Assembly: GCA_045106295.1 (NCBI GenBank)
Contig: JBGCEI010000035.1
Location: 1 to 14,033, forward strand
Direction: 5' to 3'
DNA length: 14,033 bases
Origin: WTJX01 sp045106295
Lineage (GTDB): Bacteria; Bacteroidota; Bacteroidia; Cytophagales; JAAEPT01
The notes beneath the pieces are model-generated. The model was not told where the DNA came from and did not search any database. It was given only the letters and a program-made list of their open reading frames with translations. Shown here piece by piece: positions 1 to 6,745 of the stretch (positions within the stretch are counted from its first letter, which is position 1; each line of letters opens with the position of its first letter). Position numbers and translations under genes: made by a program.

Positions 1-2
1 TT

Positions 3-539
3 ACCTTGCCGTTAGTTAATGAAATCACTTGGACTACTCCTTTGACTCCAAGTCAATTTGGTGGACCTAGGAACGATATTGAATTATTTAAAGTCTACCG
101 TAAACAAGGAGCGGATTCTTTTGAAGTGATAGATACTATTATATTTAGTATAGACAGTACGCTGCTCGATAGCTTTTTAGTGGCAGATAGAGAAGCTTGC
201 TATGTAGTGACAGCAGTGGATGAAAAAGGAAACGAGAGTGCGTTCAGTGAAGAAGTGTGTATTGAAAATTGTAGTGATTTTTCTTTGCCTAATATTTTTA
301 CGCCTAATGGAGATGGACTAAACGAACAGTTTATGCCATTGAACAGTCTATTTGTAGAGACGTTACACATCGTGATTGTAAATCGTTGGGGAATCACTGT
401 TTTTGAAAGTGATGAACCTGATTTCTCATGGAATGGAGATAATGTAACTGATGGAACGTATTTCTATCAGTACGATGTTGTATTTAAAGGCTCTGGCGAG
501 AAAGATTCACAAAAGGGATTTATTACCATTAAACGATAA
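3..539 (+). CDS. C-terminal part of a secreted T9SS type B cargo protein (5' end outside window)
   Basis: The frame is open from the left edge and ends at TAA 537-539, so only the last 178 residues are visible. The first ~95 residues look like a fibronectin-III/beta-sandwich unit (FKVYRK near the start, then CYVVTAVDEKGNES). The remainder matches the gliding-motility-associated, type B sorting domain of the type IX secretion system: LPNIFTPNGDGLNEQF, then NRWG..VFES, WNG, DGTYFYQYDV and a terminal KGFITIKR. In this family the domain directs export across the outer membrane and is placed at the extreme C-terminus, as here. Such proteins are usually large adhesins or repeat proteins; the function of the missing N-terminal part cannot be inferred. 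The next gene begins 3 nt after the stop, so the two are probably co-transcribed. Confidence 0.9.
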   Translation, partial: TLPLVNEITWTTPLTPSQFGGPRNDIELFKVYRKQGADSFEVIDTIIFSIDSTLLDSFLVADREACYVVTAVDEKGNESAFSEEVCIENCSDFSLPNIFTPNGDGLNEQFMPLNSLFVETLHIVIVNRWGITVFESDEPDFSWNGDNVTDGTYFYQYDVVFKGSGEKDSQKGFITIKR

Positions 540-542
540 CTA

Positions 543-962
543 ATGGATTATGAACAGCTTCTTTTTGAGAAAAAAGTGATTTTTTTCGATGGCGAATGTA
601 ACCTCTGTAACTTTTGGATAAACTTTTTTATTCGAAAAGATAAAAAGAAAAGCTTGTTCTTTGCTTCCCTACAATCTTCATTAGGTCAATACATACTTCA
701 AGAAAAGGAATTAGATAAAACTGATTTTGACAGTTTTATCTTTTATGATAATGGCATCGTCTACCAACAGTCTACTGCTGCAATGAAAGTGTTTTTGAAC
801 CTGCCTTTTCCATGTAAAGCGGTTGCTTATGGGATAGCTCTTTTTCCTAGCCAATTAAGAGATACCGTTTATCGTTGGATTGCAAAAAATAGATACCGTT
901 TTTTTGGAAAAAGAGAAAGTTGTAGACTTCCAACGGAAGAAGAAATAGGTAGGTTTTTATGA
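543..962 (+). CDS. DCC-family (DUF393, YuxK-like) thiol-disulfide oxidoreductase-like protein
   Basis: This 139-residue protein has the family signature near its N-terminus: FFDGECNLC at residues 14-22, with a thioredoxin-like CxxC at Cys19/Cys22. The family's C-terminal signature is also present, an aromatic-basic stretch WIAKNRYRFFGKRESC followed by RLPTEEE. The length is typical of the DCC family. Members are predicted to be thioredoxin-fold redox proteins, but their substrates are mostly unknown, so a specific reaction is not claimed. There is no signal peptide, so it is probably cytoplasmic. ATG 543 follows the preceding stop by 3 nt, which suggests translational coupling with the T9SS cargo gene. 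Whether the two are functionally linked is unknown. Confidence 0.88.
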   Translation: MDYEQLLFEKKVIFFDGECNLCNFWINFFIRKDKKKSLFFASLQSSLGQYILQEKELDKTDFDSFIFYDNGIVYQQSTAAMKVFLNLPFPCKAVAYGIALFPSQLRDTVYRWIAKNRYRFFGKRESCRLPTEEEIGRFL

Positions 963-1040
963 GTTTTCGTTTTATTGCTTACTTTTGTGGCAAAGAGGTT
1001 AAGAGCATAACACCTTGATCTCGAATTATAACTAAAAAGA

Positions 1041-1069
1041 AAAGCTAGAAGCTAAATGCTAAAAGCTAG
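1041..1069. repeat. Short degenerate AGCTA tandem repeat upstream of fabD
   Basis: Four imperfect 7-8 nt units follow one another: AAAGCTAG, AAGCTAA, ATGCTAA, AAAGCTAG. They lie 17 nt before the fabD start codon. The array resembles simple intergenic repeats seen in Bacteroidota genomes. No function is evident. The rest of the 123-nt gap (963-1085) shows no clear promoter or hairpin. Confidence 0.6.
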
Positions 1070-1085
1070 TACCTAATTTAACAAA

Positions 1086-1955
1086 ATGAAAGCAGTTATT
1101 TTTCCTGGACAAGGATCCCAATTTGTAGGAATGGGAAAAGATCTTTACGATACGAATATCGAAGCAAAAGCATTGTTCGATCAAGCAAATGATATTTTAG
1201 GTTTCTCTATTACTGATATTATGTTCAGTGGAACAGATGAAGAGTTAAAGCAAACAAAGGTAACTCAACCCGCTATTTTTCTACATTCCGTAATATTGGC
1301 TAAAACGAGAGAAGACTTTTCTGCCGATGCAGTAGCCGGACATTCATTAGGTGAATTTTCTGCTTTGGTAGCTAATGGTACGCTTTCATTTGAAGATGGG
1401 TTGCGATTAGTCAGTAAAAGAGCTTTAGCCATGCAAGAAGCATGTGAGCAAAACCCTGGGGGGATGGCAGCTATTTTGGCTTTGCCAGATGAAAAAGTAG
1501 AAGAATTATGTGCAGGAGTTGATGGTGTGGTAGCAGCAAATTACAATTGTCCCGGTCAGTTAGTGATTTCTGGTACAAAATCAGGGATAGAAATAGCATG
1601 TGAAAAAGCGAAAGAAATGGGGGCGAAACGAGCACTAGTATTGCCAGTAGGCGGAGCATTTCATTCCCCTTTAATGGACCCTGCTAAACAAAAGTTAGCG
1701 GCAGCTATTGAAGCAACTACATTCTCTGAGCCCTCTTGTCCAGTGTATCAAAACGTATCTGCTAAAGCAGAAATAGACGTAGCTACTATCAAAACTAATT
1801 TAGTTGCTCAGTTAACAGCGCCAGTTCGTTGGACTCAGTCCGTAGAACAGATGTTAGCTGATGGTGTCAATTCTTTTGTAGAATGTGGTCCAGGTAAAGT
1901 ATTACAGGGATTAGTGAAAAAAGTAGATAGACAGGCTGAAACAGCGAGTATATAA
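1086..1955 (+). CDS. fabD: Malonyl-CoA:acyl-carrier-protein S-malonyltransferase
   Basis: FabD transfers the malonyl group from malonyl-CoA to the phosphopantetheine thiol of ACP, supplying the extender unit for type II fatty-acid synthesis in the cytoplasm. All family landmarks are visible in the 289 residues: the oxyanion-hole loop PGQGSQ (residues 7-12), the nucleophilic elbow GHSLGE with Ser87, the malonate-carboxylate-binding Arg112 in SKRALAMQ, the catalytic His193 in GAFHSPLM, and NYNCPGQLVISG (152-163). A C-terminal FVECGPGKVLQGL is also typical. Length and spacing match bacterial FabD. The ATG at 1086 gives the canonical KAVIFPGQG start. The gene stands alone here, without the other fab genes. 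Confidence 0.97.
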   Translation: MKAVIFPGQGSQFVGMGKDLYDTNIEAKALFDQANDILGFSITDIMFSGTDEELKQTKVTQPAIFLHSVILAKTREDFSADAVAGHSLGEFSALVANGTLSFEDGLRLVSKRALAMQEACEQNPGGMAAILALPDEKVEELCAGVDGVVAANYNCPGQLVISGTKSGIEIACEKAKEMGAKRALVLPVGGAFHSPLMDPAKQKLAAAIEATTFSEPSCPVYQNVSAKAEIDVATIKTNLVAQLTAPVRWTQSVEQMLADGVNSFVECGPGKVLQGLVKKVDRQAETASI

Positions 1956-2000
1956 GTTGCTGTTTTAGACAGTAGATTTGAGACGTTAGGCATAATAATT

Positions 2001-2097
2001 CGTCATCCCCATGAAAATGGGGAATCAGTCAAAGTTAGTGCTTATTTTTCCTGTGGTGGTAGTACTGTTTGGGATTCCCGATGTCTCGAGAATGACG
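2001..2097. repeat. Palindromic intergenic element with CGTCAT/ATGACG ends and cloverleaf potential
   Basis: The element is bounded by CGTCAT (2001-2006) and its complement ATGACG (2092-2097). Just inside the left end is a perfect hairpin, CCCCAT-GAAA-ATGGGG (2007-2022). Just inside the right end is a second hairpin, TTCCCGA-TGTC-TCGAGAA (2075-2092) with one mismatch. AATC (2023-2026) can pair with GATT (2073-2076), which closes a central ~46-nt loop. It fills the gap between the convergent ends of fabD and the Fe-S carrier gene. This architecture resembles dispersed non-coding palindromic repeats (REP/MITE-like). It could also act as a bidirectional transcription stop, although neither side has a good T-tract. 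Confidence 0.7.
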
Positions 2098-2125
2098 TTA
2101 ATGATTAACTAAATGGGATTGCTAT

Positions 2126-2452
2126 TTAAACAGCAAAACTTTCACCGCACCCACAGGTTCGGGATGCATTTGGGTTTACAAATTGAAATCCTTTTCCATT
2201 TAAACCATCAGAGAAGTCTAATGTAGTTCCTAACAGATAAAGGAGGCTTTTCTTATCAACTAGTATTTTAAACCCTTTGTCTTCGAATACTTCGTCACTT
2301 TCTGAGATGGTTTCATCAAAGTTAAGGTCATACATTAATCCAGAACAACCACCACCTTTTACAGATACACGTACATGAGCATTGTCAGAAAATCCTTCTT
2401 CTTTCCTAAATGTACCGAGTTGTTTTTCTGCTTTTTCAGAGATAGTAACCAT
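2126..2452 (-). CDS. A-type iron-sulfur cluster carrier (HesB/IscA/SufA/ErpA family)
   Basis: This 108-residue protein has the three conserved cysteines of A-type carriers: Cys36 in GGGCSGLMY, and Cys100 and Cys102 in RTCGCGESF. The conserved FVNPNA segment precedes the CGC motif. A-type proteins bind an Fe-S cluster or iron between protomers and pass clusters to apo-enzymes in the cytoplasm. Length and motif spacing are exactly as expected. It cannot be assigned to IscA, SufA or ErpA from the sequence alone because no isc or suf neighbours are present. It is transcribed separately from the upstream SDR gene (74-nt gap). A weak Bacteroidota -7-like box lies 24 nt before its ATG. Confidence 0.95.
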   Translation of the reverse strand: MVTISEKAEKQLGTFRKEEGFSDNAHVRVSVKGGGCSGLMYDLNFDETISESDEVFEDKGFKILVDKKSLLYLLGTTLDFSDGLNGKGFQFVNPNASRTCGCGESFAV

Positions 2453-2476
2453 TGTAATTGAATTTTAATGTTGTTG

Positions 2477-2484
2477 TAAAGATA
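2477..2484 (-). promoter_or_regulatory. Possible -7 box for the A-type Fe-S carrier gene
   Basis: On the minus strand this reads TATCTTTA, one base from the Bacteroidota -7 consensus TAnnTTTG, and lies 24 nt upstream of the start codon. The nearest upstream TTG is about 25 nt away, which is longer than usual, so the call is weak. Confidence 0.3.
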
Positions 2485-2526
2485 ACCTAAAAACTTATTT
2501 TTCAGTTCCCAATATTCGATTAAAAT

Positions 2527-3339
2527 TTAATCTACAGGAAATAACAGCGGATCTGGATAAATAAATGGACGTCCTAAAAAAGTTCGAATCTTTTGGTTAG
2601 AGATGATTTTAAAAGAATCTTCTTTTTCATTCGTAACATATCCAGGAGCAGAATACTCCGTTTTTAAAGCTAAACAGTTGTAAAAAGTCTTTTTAGTAGG
2701 ATGTTGCTCTGCACAGATATTAAAAATACCTGTTACACTTTCGTCACCAATCATTCTAAGCATACAAGCAATTACATCATCCAAGTGAACCATGTTTACA
2801 GGGACGTTACCATCAGTTAATCCTTCTTTACCTGACATTCTATTAATGATGTTTCTTTCTGGACCATAAAGACCTGCTAAACGTAAAATAACGGATTCTG
2901 CGTGTTGTTGACCAAGAATTAAATTTTCTGCTTCGAATAAGCAAGTATTTCCTGTTGTCAGTTTATTGATGGTTAGTGTTTCGTCTATTTCACTATTGGT
3001 GTTTGGATAAATAGAGGTGGAGCTGGTGTAAATAATTCGTTTGATAGAACTTTTCTCTACGTAGCCTAGAATTCTTTTTACTTGATTGATGTGGAACTTG
3101 TCTCCCTTAGTCTTTCTTTTGGGGGGAATGGAAAGAATTAAAACATCACTATTAAAGAAGGAATCATCTATCACCTTGAATTCACTTAAGTCAATTTGAT
3201 AAGGAACAATTTGTGCTTCTTTTAATAGTTCAATTTTTTCTTTACTAGTAGTAGACCCTTTTATCTCGTGCCCTGCTTTTATTAAGCTTTTAGCCAAAGG
3301 GAGTCCTAACCAGCCACAACCTAGAATACTAATTTTCAT
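2527..3339 (-). CDS. NAD(P)-binding SDR-fold protein, YeeZ-like (atypical/extended epimerase-dehydratase type)
   Basis: The 270 residues begin with a Rossmann nucleotide-binding turn, ILGCGWLG (GxGxxG at residues 7-12), followed by TTS at the end of beta-2. RIIYTSSTSIYP (101-112) corresponds to the SDR beta-5 strand and serine. RLAGLYGPER (153-162) and VNMVHLDDVIACM (181-193) match the extended SDR substrate region. The usual catalytic YxxxK is not visible: the equivalent helix reads TTGNTCLFEAENL, as in YeeZ-like atypical SDRs. Dehydrogenase or epimerase activity therefore should not be assumed; substrate binding or an altered reaction is possible. The ATG at 3339 places GxGxxG at the normal distance from the N-terminus. 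A good promoter box lies 31 nt upstream. Confidence 0.85.
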   Translation of the reverse strand: MKISILGCGWLGLPLAKSLIKAGHEIKGSTTSKEKIELLKEAQIVPYQIDLSEFKVIDDSFFNSDVLILSIPPKRKTKGDKFHINQVKRILGYVEKSSIKRIIYTSSTSIYPNTNSEIDETLTINKLTTGNTCLFEAENLILGQQHAESVILRLAGLYGPERNIINRMSGKEGLTDGNVPVNMVHLDDVIACMLRMIGDESVTGIFNICAEQHPTKKTFYNCLALKTEYSAPGYVTNEKEDSFKIISNQKIRTFLGRPFIYPDPLLFPVD

Positions 3340-3370
3340 GATTTGTTTTTATATTCTGCAAATGATAGAA

Positions 3371-3378
3371 CAAAGATA
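3371..3378 (-). promoter_or_regulatory. -7 promoter box for the YeeZ-like SDR gene
   Basis: The minus-strand sequence is TATCTTTG, an exact match to the Bacteroidota consensus TAnnTTTG. It lies 31 nt upstream of the start codon. No clear TTG -33 element is present at the expected distance (the closest is TGTTAAG). It shares the intergenic space with the divergent tetR promoter/operator. Confidence 0.5.
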
Positions 3379-3425
3379 CTGCTGTTTTGGTTCTTAACAC
3401 TCTGTAGCTTTAAATAATTAAATAT

Positions 3426-3470
3426 AAAACTAAGGAAACTTTTGTCTTAATTAAAGTTTCCTTAGTTTTG
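3426..3470 (+). promoter_or_regulatory. Operator (perfect 17-bp inverted repeat) overlapping the tetR efflux-operon promoter
   Basis: The left arm AAAACTAAGGAAACTTT (3426-3442) is the exact reverse complement of the right arm AAAGTTTCCTTAGTTTT (3453-3469), with a 10-nt spacer. A consensus Bacteroidota promoter is embedded in it. TTG at 3442-3444 serves as the -33 element, straddling the left-arm end and the spacer. TAGTTTTG at 3463-3470 matches TAnnTTTG as the -7 box in the right arm, with an 18-nt gap between them. TetR-family repressors typically bind such dyads next to their own gene. A bound dimer or dimer pair would cover the promoter, so autorepression of the tetR-tolC-hlyD-RND operon is inferred. 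Confidence 0.75.
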
Positions 3471-3476
3471 TTGTTC

Positions 3477-4091
3477 GTGTCAGAAGAGACAAAAAATAGA
3501 ATAATTAAAGGAGCCGATGAGCTTTTTATGCGTTATGGCTTTAAAAGCATAACAATGGATGAGATAGCCTCTAAACTGAGCATTTCGAAAAAGACCATTT
3601 ATCAATTTGTAAAAGATAAGGAGCAGTTAATTCTGTTATCAGCACAGTTTCACTTAGCTCAAGATGAGAAAGACTATGAAAAGATAGAAGAAGATAGCGG
3701 TGATGCTATTGAACACATGCACCGCTTGGCAGATCATACGAGGTCACTGATACTCAGGATGAATCCTTCTGCTGTGTTTGACATGAAGAAATATTACCCT
3801 GATGTATGGCGAAAGATAGAAGTGTTTCATGAAACGAGTATTAAAGATAGAATTACCCAGAATATTGAACGAGGAATAAAGGATGGTTTGTACAGGGAAG
3901 ATGTATCTCCTATTGTGTTTAGTAAGTTATTATATTATCAATTTGAGTTCATATTTGATCCTGTTTATTTTAATCCTCAAGAGTTTGATCATTTAGATGT
4001 GTACAACCAATTATTTAAACATTTCCTGTTGGGAATAGTAACAGCAAAAGGAAGAGAAGTTTATGACAGCTATGAACCGATTACAGATTAG
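3477..4091 (+). CDS. TetR/AcrR-family transcriptional regulator of the efflux operon
   Basis: The N-terminal ~55 residues carry the TetR DNA-binding domain: TKNRIIKGADELFMRYGFKS, then ITMDEIASKLSISKKTIYQF with the helix-turn-helix, followed by KDKEQLI. The C-terminal ligand-binding half is helical and poorly conserved, as is normal. There is no ATG near the N-terminus. Candidate starts are TTG 3468, TTG 3471 and GTG 3477. I chose GTG 3477 (204 aa) because the two TTGs lie in or at the edge of the predicted -7 box, and because SEETKNRI is the usual TetR beginning. The stop (TAG 4089-4091) overlaps the tolC start, so the genes are translationally linked. It most likely represses its own operon through the adjacent inverted repeat; the inducer is unknown. 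Confidence 0.9.
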   Translation: MSEETKNRIIKGADELFMRYGFKSITMDEIASKLSISKKTIYQFVKDKEQLILLSAQFHLAQDEKDYEKIEEDSGDAIEHMHRLADHTRSLILRMNPSAVFDMKKYYPDVWRKIEVFHETSIKDRITQNIERGIKDGLYREDVSPIVFSKLLYYQFEFIFDPVYFNPQEFDHLDVYNQLFKHFLLGIVTAKGREVYDSYEPITD

Positions 4092-5427
4092 TTTTTTATT
4101 AAGCATATTGCTAATTCCTTTTTTTGGGATTGCGCAAGACAGTAGCGTTACTTACTCGTTGAACGAAGCTATTGAATATGCCTTGCAACATCAAGAAAGT
4201 ATGCAATTGGCGGACTTAGACATACAATCTGCTGAAAAAGACATTAAAGCTACCTTGGCAGATGGGTTGCCACAGATCAATGGATCGGGTAGGTTGACAA
4301 GGAATTTTAATTTCAGGAGTAATTTTGGCCCAGGAGGAACAGGTTTCTTTTCTCAAATCCCTGCCGGGCAAGTTGGATCATTTGCATTTGGAGTTCCCTA
4401 CGAAGGAGATATCAGCGCTAATGCGACACAACTATTATTTAATGCGTCTTACTTCATAGGGTTAAAAGCATCCAAAACATACAAAGAGTTAGCAAAAAGG
4501 CAAAAGAAACAATCTGAAATAGAGGTGGTTGCCAATGTATCTAAAGCATATTATGGCGTATTGATAGCAGAAGAACGACTTGACTTCTTGAATGTTACCT
4601 TAAACCAAATTAAGGATTTAATGGAAACGACCAAGAAGATCTATGAAGTGGGTCTAGAAGAGGAAATTAATTTTCAGCAAGTAGAAATTAACTACAACAA
4701 TACATTAAATGAGAAGCAAAATTTAGAACGAGTAGTAGCCTACAGTTACAATATTCTTCAGTTTCAGATGGGAATGGATTTAAAAGAGTCAATCACTTTA
4801 TCTGACTCTATCAGCGAAGATGTATTCAAAGAAAAAGAAGAAACGGCAGTACTGAACTATTCAAATAGAGTAGAGTATGGCTTGTTAAATACAACTATTC
4901 AATTACAAAGATTGAATGAAAAGAATTTTAAAGGACAGTATTTGCCTTCCTTGTCTTTGTTTGGAACCACAGGAGCAGTAACAGGTGGACTCCATGCACG
5001 TGATTTATTTAAGACAAATAATTGGTTTAACTACTCATTAGTTGGCTTGAGTATGAATCTACCTATTTTCGATGGTTTCCGTAAGAGTGCTAATATTCAG
5101 AAGGCAAAAGTAGAAATCAAGAAATTAGAAGTACAACGAAGTCAGTTAGAGAAGCAAATTGACCTAGAGTTAGCGCAAGCGAATATTGCTTATTACAACA
5201 GTTTAGAGAAATTAACCAATGTCCGGAATACATTGACTTTAGCGAAGAGCGTGTACAACTCATCTATTAAAAAACAAAAGATAGGAGCGGGAAGTCAGCA
5301 AGAAGTGTTGAATGTAAGAAGCATTTACAAAGAAGCAGAGACCAACTACTATTCTACTTTGTATGATTTAATCATTGGAAAAATAGATAGAGATAAAGCA
5401 ATGGGGGTATTAATTAAGAATGAATAA
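4063..5427 (+). CDS. TolC-family outer-membrane efflux channel
   Basis: The 454-residue protein starts with a Sec signal peptide (hydrophobic FLLSILLIPFFGIA, probable cleavage before QDSS). It then shows two outer-membrane-efflux-protein repeats: a first long helical half beginning YSLNEAIEYALQHQESMQLADL, and a second beginning around NRVEYGLLN, with glycine-rich beta-barrel strands. LPIFDGFRKSANIQKAKVEI is the characteristic segment leading into the second helical pair. Trimeric TolC proteins form the outer-membrane exit duct of RND pumps. The start at 4063 overlaps tetR by 29 nt and has a purine-rich GGAAGAGAAG just upstream; ATG 4072 is an alternative start. Adaptor and pump genes follow, completing a tripartite system. 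Confidence 0.94.
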   Translation: MTAMNRLQISFLLSILLIPFFGIAQDSSVTYSLNEAIEYALQHQESMQLADLDIQSAEKDIKATLADGLPQINGSGRLTRNFNFRSNFGPGGTGFFSQIPAGQVGSFAFGVPYEGDISANATQLLFNASYFIGLKASKTYKELAKRQKKQSEIEVVANVSKAYYGVLIAEERLDFLNVTLNQIKDLMETTKKIYEVGLEEEINFQQVEINYNNTLNEKQNLERVVAYSYNILQFQMGMDLKESITLSDSISEDVFKEKEETAVLNYSNRVEYGLLNTTIQLQRLNEKNFKGQYLPSLSLFGTTGAVTGGLHARDLFKTNNWFNYSLVGLSMNLPIFDGFRKSANIQKAKVEIKKLEVQRSQLEKQIDLELAQANIAYYNSLEKLTNVRNTLTLAKSVYNSSIKKQKIGAGSQQEVLNVRSIYKEAETNYYSTLYDLIIGKIDRDKAMGVLIKNE

Positions 5428-5508
5428 TTTATAATTAATAATGAAGAGATTAAATAATTAAGGAATGAAAAAAAATACTCTCTAAATCCGTTATCTCAAA
5501 ATATAACC

Positions 5509-5523
5509 TGCCTGCCGCAGGCA
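5509..5523. repeat. GC-rich palindrome between tolC and the adaptor gene
   Basis: TGCCTGC-C-GCAGGCA is a perfect 7-bp inverted repeat around one base. It can be extended by flanking ACC and GGT if a single C is bulged. It stands out in an otherwise very AT-rich 127-nt gap (5428-5554) and resembles the CCTGCCTGCCGCAGGCAGG-type dispersed palindromes of Bacteroidota. In mRNA it would form a compact hairpin about 30 nt before the adaptor start. It lacks a T-tract, so complete termination is unlikely. Confidence 0.6.
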
Positions 5524-5554
5524 CGGTAGTCTAAGAATCTTAACATCTAAAAAT

Positions 5555-6739
5555 ATGAAAAGAAACCACTTACTTCTCGCTATTACATTACTCTCTGCTT
5601 GCGGAGGAAAAGAAGCATCTTCATTAGAAGATGTATTGACATCTAATAATATAGAGCAAATCAGAAAAAAGAAACAGGAATTAAATATTGAGCAATTGGA
5701 ATTGTCTACCAAAATTGGACAATTGGATGCTAAACTAAGCAGCTTAAGTAAAAATAAAAATATTCCATTAGTAACAAGTTTTGTTTTATCAGAAGAGAAA
5801 TTTATTCACTATGTTGAGTTACAAGGTGATGTAAAGACAAAACAAAATGTATTGATCTATCCTGAAGTATCAGGACTGCTACAAAAAGTATATGTAAAAG
5901 AAGGTCAATATGTTAAGAAAGGTCAAATACTTGCTTCAATTGATAATGGAGGCTTGAAAGAGCAATTAGAACAAGTAAAAGCTAGAGCTGAGTTGGCTAA
6001 GATTATATATGAAAAGCAAAAGTCTCTTTGGGAGAATAACATTGGATCAGAGATTCAATTTCTACAAACAAAGGCTGACCATATCACACAAGAAAATAGT
6101 CAGAAGCAGTTAGAAAAGCAGCTTGCTAAATTTCAAATTACTGCTCCTTTTAGTGGTACAATTGATGATGTGATCAAAGAAGAAGGTACAATTGTTTCTC
6201 CAGGGCCTGGATCAGAAATTTTTAGAATAGTAAACCTGAACAATATGTATGTTGAATCTAGTATTCCTGAGACCTATTTGAACAGCATAACTTTAGGGAA
6301 GAAAGTGATCATAGATTTTCCGATTCTAGGTTCTTCAGTTACCTCTAGAGTACGACAAGTAGGTAGCTTTATAGACCCTGCAAACAGAACATTCAAAGTA
6401 GAAGTGTCTGTACCTTCAGGAACTAAGAATGTGAAGCCAAACTTAAATTCTCGCATCCAGATCAATGATTATACGAACGAAAAAGCCATCCTTATTCCAT
6501 TAAGTATTATTTCTGAGAATGCAGATGGAGAACAATATGTGTATAGCATTTCCAATAAGGAGAAAAAGGATAATACGCTCCTTGCAAAGGCTGAGCAAAA
6601 AATCATTAAAGTTGGGAAAACGGAAGGAGATAAGATAGAAGTAATTTCTGGAGTAGTAGCAGGTGACGAGATTATTCAAGAAGGAGCTAGAAGCGTGAAG
6701 GATGGTCAAAATGTAAAACTAATTTCAATCAGAAAATAA
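5555..6739 (+). CDS. RND efflux periplasmic adaptor (membrane fusion) lipoprotein, HlyD/AcrA type
   Basis: The 394-residue protein begins with a lipoprotein signal, LLLAITLLSAC, whose lipobox LSAC places the acylated cysteine at residue 16. A charged coiled-coil-like segment follows at about residues 35-68 (IRKKKQELNIEQLELSTKI). The biotinyl-lipoyl half-motif VSGLLQKVYVKEGQYVKKGQILA (~105-127), the helical hairpin, and FQITAPFSGTIDDVIKEEGTIVSPG (~190-214) give the canonical adaptor order. Beta-barrel and membrane-proximal domains end the protein. Adaptors bridge the inner-membrane RND pump and the TolC channel. The extra coiled coil before the first lipoyl half is longer than in E. coli AcrA. 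The gene follows tolC by 127 nt and precedes the pump by 6 nt. Confidence 0.94.
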   Translation: MKRNHLLLAITLLSACGGKEASSLEDVLTSNNIEQIRKKKQELNIEQLELSTKIGQLDAKLSSLSKNKNIPLVTSFVLSEEKFIHYVELQGDVKTKQNVLIYPEVSGLLQKVYVKEGQYVKKGQILASIDNGGLKEQLEQVKARAELAKIIYEKQKSLWENNIGSEIQFLQTKADHITQENSQKQLEKQLAKFQITAPFSGTIDDVIKEEGTIVSPGPGSEIFRIVNLNNMYVESSIPETYLNSITLGKKVIIDFPILGSSVTSRVRQVGSFIDPANRTFKVEVSVPSGTKNVKPNLNSRIQINDYTNEKAILIPLSIISENADGEQYVYSISNKEKKDNTLLAKAEQKIIKVGKTEGDKIEVISGVVAGDEIIQEGARSVKDGQNVKLISIRK

Positions 6740-6745
6740 GCTATC

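Noticed and set aside
991..1035. A stretch resembling a tRNA D-arm and part of an anticodon arm (GGTTAAGAGCATAACACC...TCTCGAA) downstream of the DCC-family gene.
   Set aside because: No acceptor stem, anticodon stem or intact T-arm (GTTCGAATC) can be formed; at most a decayed fragment, and probably chance.
1471..1659. Minus-strand open frame inside fabD.
   Set aside because: Lies wholly within fabD, has a low-complexity Leu-rich translation with no motif, and is an antisense shadow.
3426..3469. Reading the 17-bp inverted repeat as an intrinsic terminator.
   Set aside because: It lies between divergent genes just before tetR, contains a consensus promoter, and no upstream plus-strand gene needs termination there.
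5491..5712. Minus-strand open frame over the tolC-adaptor gap and adaptor start.
   Set aside because: Overlaps the lipoprotein signal of the adaptor on the opposite strand; it translates the palindrome and antisense DNA and has no family features.
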